Assembly (NCBI GenBank): GCA_964473505.1
Contig: CAYYPG010000041.1
Coordinates: 1 to 17,557 of the forward strand
Length of the DNA: 17,557 bases
DNA from: JAOABV01 sp964473505
Lineage (GTDB): Bacteria; Hydrothermota; Tepidihabitantia; Tepidihabitantales; CAIPLT01
Direction of reading: 5' to 3'
Positions within the stretch are counted from its first letter, which is position 1. Every line of letters begins with the position of its first letter. The notes under the pieces are model-generated. The model worked only from the letters and a program-made list of their open reading frames with translations, had not been told where the DNA came from and made no database searches. Of the stretch, positions 15,040 to 17,557 are shown in pieces. The position numbers and the translations under genes are program-made.

Positions 15040-15996
15040 TTAAACTCGTTCGCGCCAGTAATCTAACAAATCTTGTAAAGTCTTTTTAAACGGAATTTCG
15101 GGCTTCCAGCCAATTTCTTTTTTAATTTTACTATAGTCGCCAATTAAAAGTTCAACATCTGAAGGTCGTAAGCGTAATGGGTCAGTTTTAACTTGAATTT
15201 TTATTTTACTTAACTCCAGCAACATATAAAGCACTTCTCTGATTTTATAACCTTTGCCACTGCAGATGTTATAGACTTCACCGGTTGTCCCTTTTGTTAG
15301 ACATAAATAATATGCTCGGCAGACATCACGGACATCAGTAAAATCACGCACCGCTTCTAAATTTCCCACATAAATTACAGGTGCTCTTTTGCCTTTTTCA
15401 ATTTCCGCAATTTGTTTTGAGAAATTAGAGGTAACAAAGACTTCACCTCTTCTTGGGCCAGTATGATTGAATGCTCGGGTACGAATAATATTTAAGCCAT
15501 AACTTTTCTGGTATTGAAATCCCAATAAATCTTGGGCAACTTTGCTTACGCCATAGGGACTTAATGGCCTTAAAGGATTCGTTTCTTTAATTGGTACTTC
15601 GGAAGGATAGACCAATCCATATTCTTCACTCGAACACGCAAGTTGGATTCGGCAATCTTTAAGCCCTATATTCCGGACACTTTCAAAAATATTTAACTCG
15701 CCAATAATATTAGTGGTTAAGGTTTCGGCCGGAGCAACCCAGGACATTGGTACATAACTTTGCGCCGCAAGATGAAATATTAGATCTGGTTTAATTTGTT
15801 TAATAACATTGTTAACTGATACCGCATCTCGTAAATCACACTCAAAAAGTTTAATCTTATTCACAAGATGGCTAATATTTTCCATCCGCGAACGCCAACG
15901 GCAAATACCGTATACCTTACAATTCTTTTGAGTTAACAGATATTCGGCTAAATGACTACCAGCAAAGCCAGTAATGCCTGTTATTAATACTTTCAT
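15040..15996 (-). CDS. gmd: GDP-mannose 4,6-dehydratase
   Basis: Gmd converts GDP-D-mannose to GDP-4-keto-6-deoxy-D-mannose, the branch point to GDP-rhamnose, GDP-fucose and related sugars. It has GITGFAG (7-13) for NADP binding, CRWRSRMENISHL (32-44) with the adenosine-ribose phosphate-contacting arginines typical of Gmd, LFECDLRD (50-57), FHLAAQSYVP (74-83), SSEEYG (122-127), Tyr148-x3-Lys152 (YGVSK), FNHTGPRRGEVFVTSNF (176-192) and the RPSDVELLIGD block (277-287). The ATG at 15996 is preceded by AAGGAG at a good distance. The leader is long; a promoter lies in the 223-bp repeat upstream (16298-16325). Length 318 is at the short end for the family. It is about 0.28 kb (including the gap) upstream of the reductase gene. 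Confidence 0.88.
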   Translation of the reverse strand: MKVLITGITGFAGSHLAEYLLTQKNCKVYGICRWRSRMENISHLVNKIKLFECDLRDAVSVNNVIKQIKPDLIFHLAAQSYVPMSWVAPAETLTTNIIGELNIFESVRNIGLKDCRIQLACSSEEYGLVYPSEVPIKETNPLRPLSPYGVSKVAQDLLGFQYQKSYGLNIIRTRAFNHTGPRRGEVFVTSNFSKQIAEIEKGKRAPVIYVGNLEAVRDFTDVRDVCRAYYLCLTKGTTGEVYNICSGKGYKIREVLYMLLELSKIKIQVKTDPLRLRPSDVELLIGDYSKIKKEIGWKPEIPFKKTLQDLLDYWRERV

Positions 15997-16051
15997 ATCA
16001 ACTCCTTAAATATTTTCATTTTTTATTAATCAAAGATGTAATTCTTCAATT

Positions 16052-16104
16052 GGCCTGCCTTTTCAGATGGCCTGCCTTTGCAGACAGGCCTGCCTTTGCA
16101 GACG
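16052..16104. repeat. REP-like GC-rich unit, three tandem copies
   Basis: Three 17-18 bp units, GGCCTGCCTTTTCAGAT (16052-16068), GGCCTGCCTTTGCAGACA (16069-16086) and GGCCTGCCTTTGCAGACG (16087-16104), stand out from AT-rich surroundings. CTGC/GCAG and GCCTG/CAGGC pairings allow alternative hairpins. They lie in the predicted leader of gmd. Further units are at 14798, 14953 and 16670. Confidence 0.8.
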
Positions 16105-16239
16105 GGTAAAATTTCCATTGAAGTTTAAGTATAATATTAAAATAATATTAATGTAACTCTTTTCATTACAAAATTGATTATTCAGGGTTTTTCTTTTTTC
16201 TTTATAAATGTGCAATCTTCAGACTTAATGTCTTTGAAA

Positions 16240-16462
16240 TTCAGAGATTTCTCATTATTCAAAAAATACAATAAAAAATCAGGATTTATTCTAATATAAA
16301 ATACAAGATTTAATAATAATGTCAAGTGTTCAATGCAAAGAGCTCTGACAAAGTCAATATTTGCTTAAAAGGCATAAAACCACTCAAGCGAATTTCTCCG
16401 AGATCTCGACGTAAAACCAATTTCCAAGACTATCAGACTACAATGAAAGACATTCAATAGAT
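16240..16462 (-). repeat. 223-bp direct repeat, copy 1 (partner at 16855-17077)
   Basis: It differs from its partner 615 bases away at only three positions (CACT/CACA, GAGATC/GAGTTC and CAGAC/CAGTC). It starts four bases after the rpmB stop codon in the minus direction. It contains a minus-strand frame reading LRRELGEIRLCGFMPFKQI and LTLSELFALNT, then a stop, and then a promoter. No terminal inverted repeats are evident. Confidence 0.9.
16298..16325 (-). promoter_or_regulatory. Promoter in repeat copy 1, facing gmd
   Basis: On the minus strand, TTGACA (16325-16320) and TATTTT (16303-16298) with a 16-bp spacer. The next gene in this direction is gmd, about 300 bases on. Confidence 0.5.
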
Positions 16463-16466
16463 GACA

Positions 16467-16655
16467 TTACGCTTTTTCGACTTTTCCCGAGCGAATACAA
16501 CGAGTGCAAACCCAAATCTTTTTAGTTTCACCATCAATTTTTGCCCGTATTCTTTGGAGATTTGGTTTCCATCGTCGCTTTGTCACATTATGTGCGTGAC
16601 TAATATTAGAACCAATTACACTGACTTTTCCGCAAATCTCGCAATGTTTTGCCAT
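16467..16655 (-). CDS. rpmB: 50S ribosomal protein L28, zinc-ribbon form
   Basis: L28 is a large-subunit ribosomal protein. The sequence has the family signature HAHNVTKRRWKPNLQRIRA (20-38) and GETKKIWVCTRCIRSGKV (42-59). Four cysteines (Cys5, Cys8, Cys50, Cys53) form a zinc-binding site, so this is the C+ type. Length 62 is normal. The ATG at 16655 has a clear GGAGG ribosome site (16665-16661). Upstream in the leader sits a REP-like GC-rich unit, and the nearest promoter is in repeat copy 2. The gene stands alone between two 223-bp repeats, without rpmG or other ribosomal genes beside it. Confidence 0.96.
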   Translation of the reverse strand: MAKHCEICGKVSVIGSNISHAHNVTKRRWKPNLQRIRAKIDGETKKIWVCTRCIRSGKVEKA

Positions 16656-16669
16656 ATTTTCCTCCCTTT

Positions 16670-16699
16670 GGCCTGCCTTTTAGGCCAGCCTTTTAGGCA
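16670..16699. repeat. REP-like GC-rich unit in the rpmB leader
   Basis: GGCCTGCCTTTTAGG followed by CCAGCCTTTTAGGC is related to the units at 14798 and 16052. In the rpmB mRNA it can form GCC/GGC hairpins only five bases before the ribosome site, so it could affect translation. Confidence 0.65.
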
Positions 16700-16738
16700 T
16701 TAATTAAAGTCTAAATTCATAACTAACGGACAGATATA

Positions 16739-16800
16739 TGTCAAGGTCAATCATTAAGAATTCTGACAATGTTAATATTGGTTCAAAAGGGATGAAATGC
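16739..16800 (-). repeat. Diverged third copy of part of the 223-bp repeat
   Basis: ATGTCAAG, TCTGACA, AATATT and AAAAGG blocks line up with the segment starting at 16319. On the minus strand it encodes FIPFEPILTLSEFLMIDLD where the main repeat encodes FMPFKQILTLSELFALNT, so the similarity is visible at peptide level. This frame runs on to YLSVSYEFRL and stops at 16704. It may be the end of a lost outer-membrane protein, but that is a guess. Confidence 0.45.
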
Positions 16801-16854
16801 AGAAGCATAATTATTGGTTTTTTTCTTGTGTGTTTCGGTGTCTCATGAGTATTT

Positions 16855-17077
16855 TTCAGAGATTTCTCATTATTCAAAAAATACAATAAAAAATCAGGAT
16901 TTATTCTAATATAAAATACAAGATTTAATAATAATGTCAAGTGTTCAATGCAAAGAGCTCTGACAAAGTCAATATTTGCTTAAAAGGCATAAAACCACAC
17001 AAGCGAATTTCTCCGAGTTCTCGACGTAAAACCAATTTCCAAGACTATCAGTCTACAATGAAAGACATTCAATAGAT
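16855..17077 (-). repeat. 223-bp direct repeat, copy 2 (partner at 16240-16462)
   Basis: This copy begins, in the minus direction, seven bases after the final stop of the decayed transposase (17084-17086). It carries the same short frame and promoter as copy 1 and faces rpmB. Identity to copy 1 is 220 of 223 by eye. Confidence 0.9.
16913..16940 (-). promoter_or_regulatory. Promoter in repeat copy 2, facing rpmB
   Basis: On the minus strand, TTGACA (16940-16935) and TATTTT (16918-16913) with a 16-bp spacer. It would give rpmB a leader of about 250 bases, including the diverged repeat segment and the REP-like unit. Confidence 0.55.
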
Positions 17078-17083
17078 TGATAC

Positions 17084-17557
17084 CTAAAAGACAAAACAAA
17101 TTTGGTGATGTGCCAAGACATTGTATCTCTTCCAAGGTCCTATTTCTACGGCTACATTATCTAACAATATCAGATCAACATATCAGATTTTTATCATTAA
17201 AGCTTTGGCATCTGCTTTTTAAGATGCTCAAACAGGTATCTCGTAGTCAAGAGACGAATGATCTCGATAATTGTTATAATAGTAATTGTATTTTAATCCT
17301 TCAGATAATAAGGCGGGTTTGGATTTGATATTAAATACATGCGGAATATAAAACATCTTAACGTCAGTCCGATGAGACCGCACTAAATGGGCATACTTTT
17401 CAGGTTGATCTTTATGATATTGGATAAGACGACATCCAAAACCGTCCAGTAGCATCCGTAGCACTTTAACATTTAACCATGACTGTCCGCCAAACTCTTC
17501 ATCATTGTCTACCGTAAAAACAATTTCACATTTAACCCCATGCGAGCATAACCACGA
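17084..17557 (-). pseudogene. DDE (rve) transposase, C-terminal part, decayed and cut by window edge
   Basis: The minus strand reads continuously from the window edge: TVDNDEEFGG (the second-Asp block, normally TDNGSEFGG), LRMLLDGFGCRLIQYHKDQPEKYAHLVRSHRTD, FYIPHVF and YYYNNYRDHSSLDYEIPV. This is the integrase-core pattern. The position expected to hold the catalytic Glu (HLERSHRTD in intact relatives) is Val here. The frame is then broken by stops at 17230-17228, 17221-17219 and 17185-17183. The same frame nevertheless continues with ILLDNVAVEIGPWKRYNVLAHH, which looks like the real C-terminus, up to TAG at 17086-17084. A replaced catalytic residue plus three in-frame stops means an inactive copy. 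The N-terminal half lies outside the window. Confidence 0.75.

Noticed and set aside
16461..16703. 80-residue plus-strand ORF
   Set aside because: It is antisense to rpmB, which is unmistakable on the minus strand.
16704..16940. 78-residue minus-strand ORF as an intact gene
   Set aside because: It begins in the repeat's promoter region and has no ribosome site; only its C-terminal half shows a signal, as a diverged repeat.

Overview
The window looks like part of a draft, metagenome-type genome of an uncultured, low-GC, Gram-negative-type bacterium. A double-membrane envelope is implied by a SurA-type periplasmic chaperone, two lipoproteins and a peptidase carrying a type IX secretion (T9SS) C-terminal sorting tail. 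The combination of T9SS tails, AT-rich DNA and a 100-N scaffold gap would fit a Bacteroidota/FCB-like lineage or candidate phylum WOR-3. That placement is inference, not something the sequence proves.

Left part, plus strand: 1-584 is gene-free but structured. It holds two near-identical promoters (TTGACT-16-TATAAT), the first followed by a boxA-like antitermination motif and a stretch that can fold into a strong pseudoknot. Next come three consecutive parvulin-family genes (two PpiC-like lipoproteins, then surA; 585-4141), probably one envelope-protein folding operon, followed by an M23-peptidase-like secreted protein with a T9SS tail (4297-5631). The 1.1 kb after it (5632-6736) contains a decayed DDE (rve) transposase on the minus strand and then the recA promoter.

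Centre, plus strand: recA, recX and alaS lie in the order also known from gamma-proteobacteria (recombinase, its modulator, alanyl-tRNA synthetase), followed by a 75-residue WG-repeat protein that overlaps the end of alaS. 11324-11742 is gene-free with a 27-bp tandem repeat.

Right part, minus strand: rpmA (L27), apparently transcribed without a leader; 0.8 kb of repeat-rich gene-free DNA with a second copy of the start of the decayed insertion element; a family 2 glycosyltransferase; and two related NAD(P)-dependent sugar-nucleotide enzymes, best read as a GDP-4-keto-6-deoxy-mannose reductase and GDP-mannose 4,6-dehydratase. Together these could make GDP-rhamnose (or a related 6-deoxyhexose) for a surface glycan. 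Between the two enzymes is a 100-N gap whose flanks carry the same 55 bp.

The right end has rpmB (L28, zinc-ribbon form) between two 223-bp direct repeats. Each repeat holds a minus-strand promoter, so one copy faces rpmB and the other gmd. The window closes in a broken DDE transposase running off the edge. Small GGCCTGCCTTTGCAGAC-type repeat units are scattered from 14.8 to 16.7 kb.
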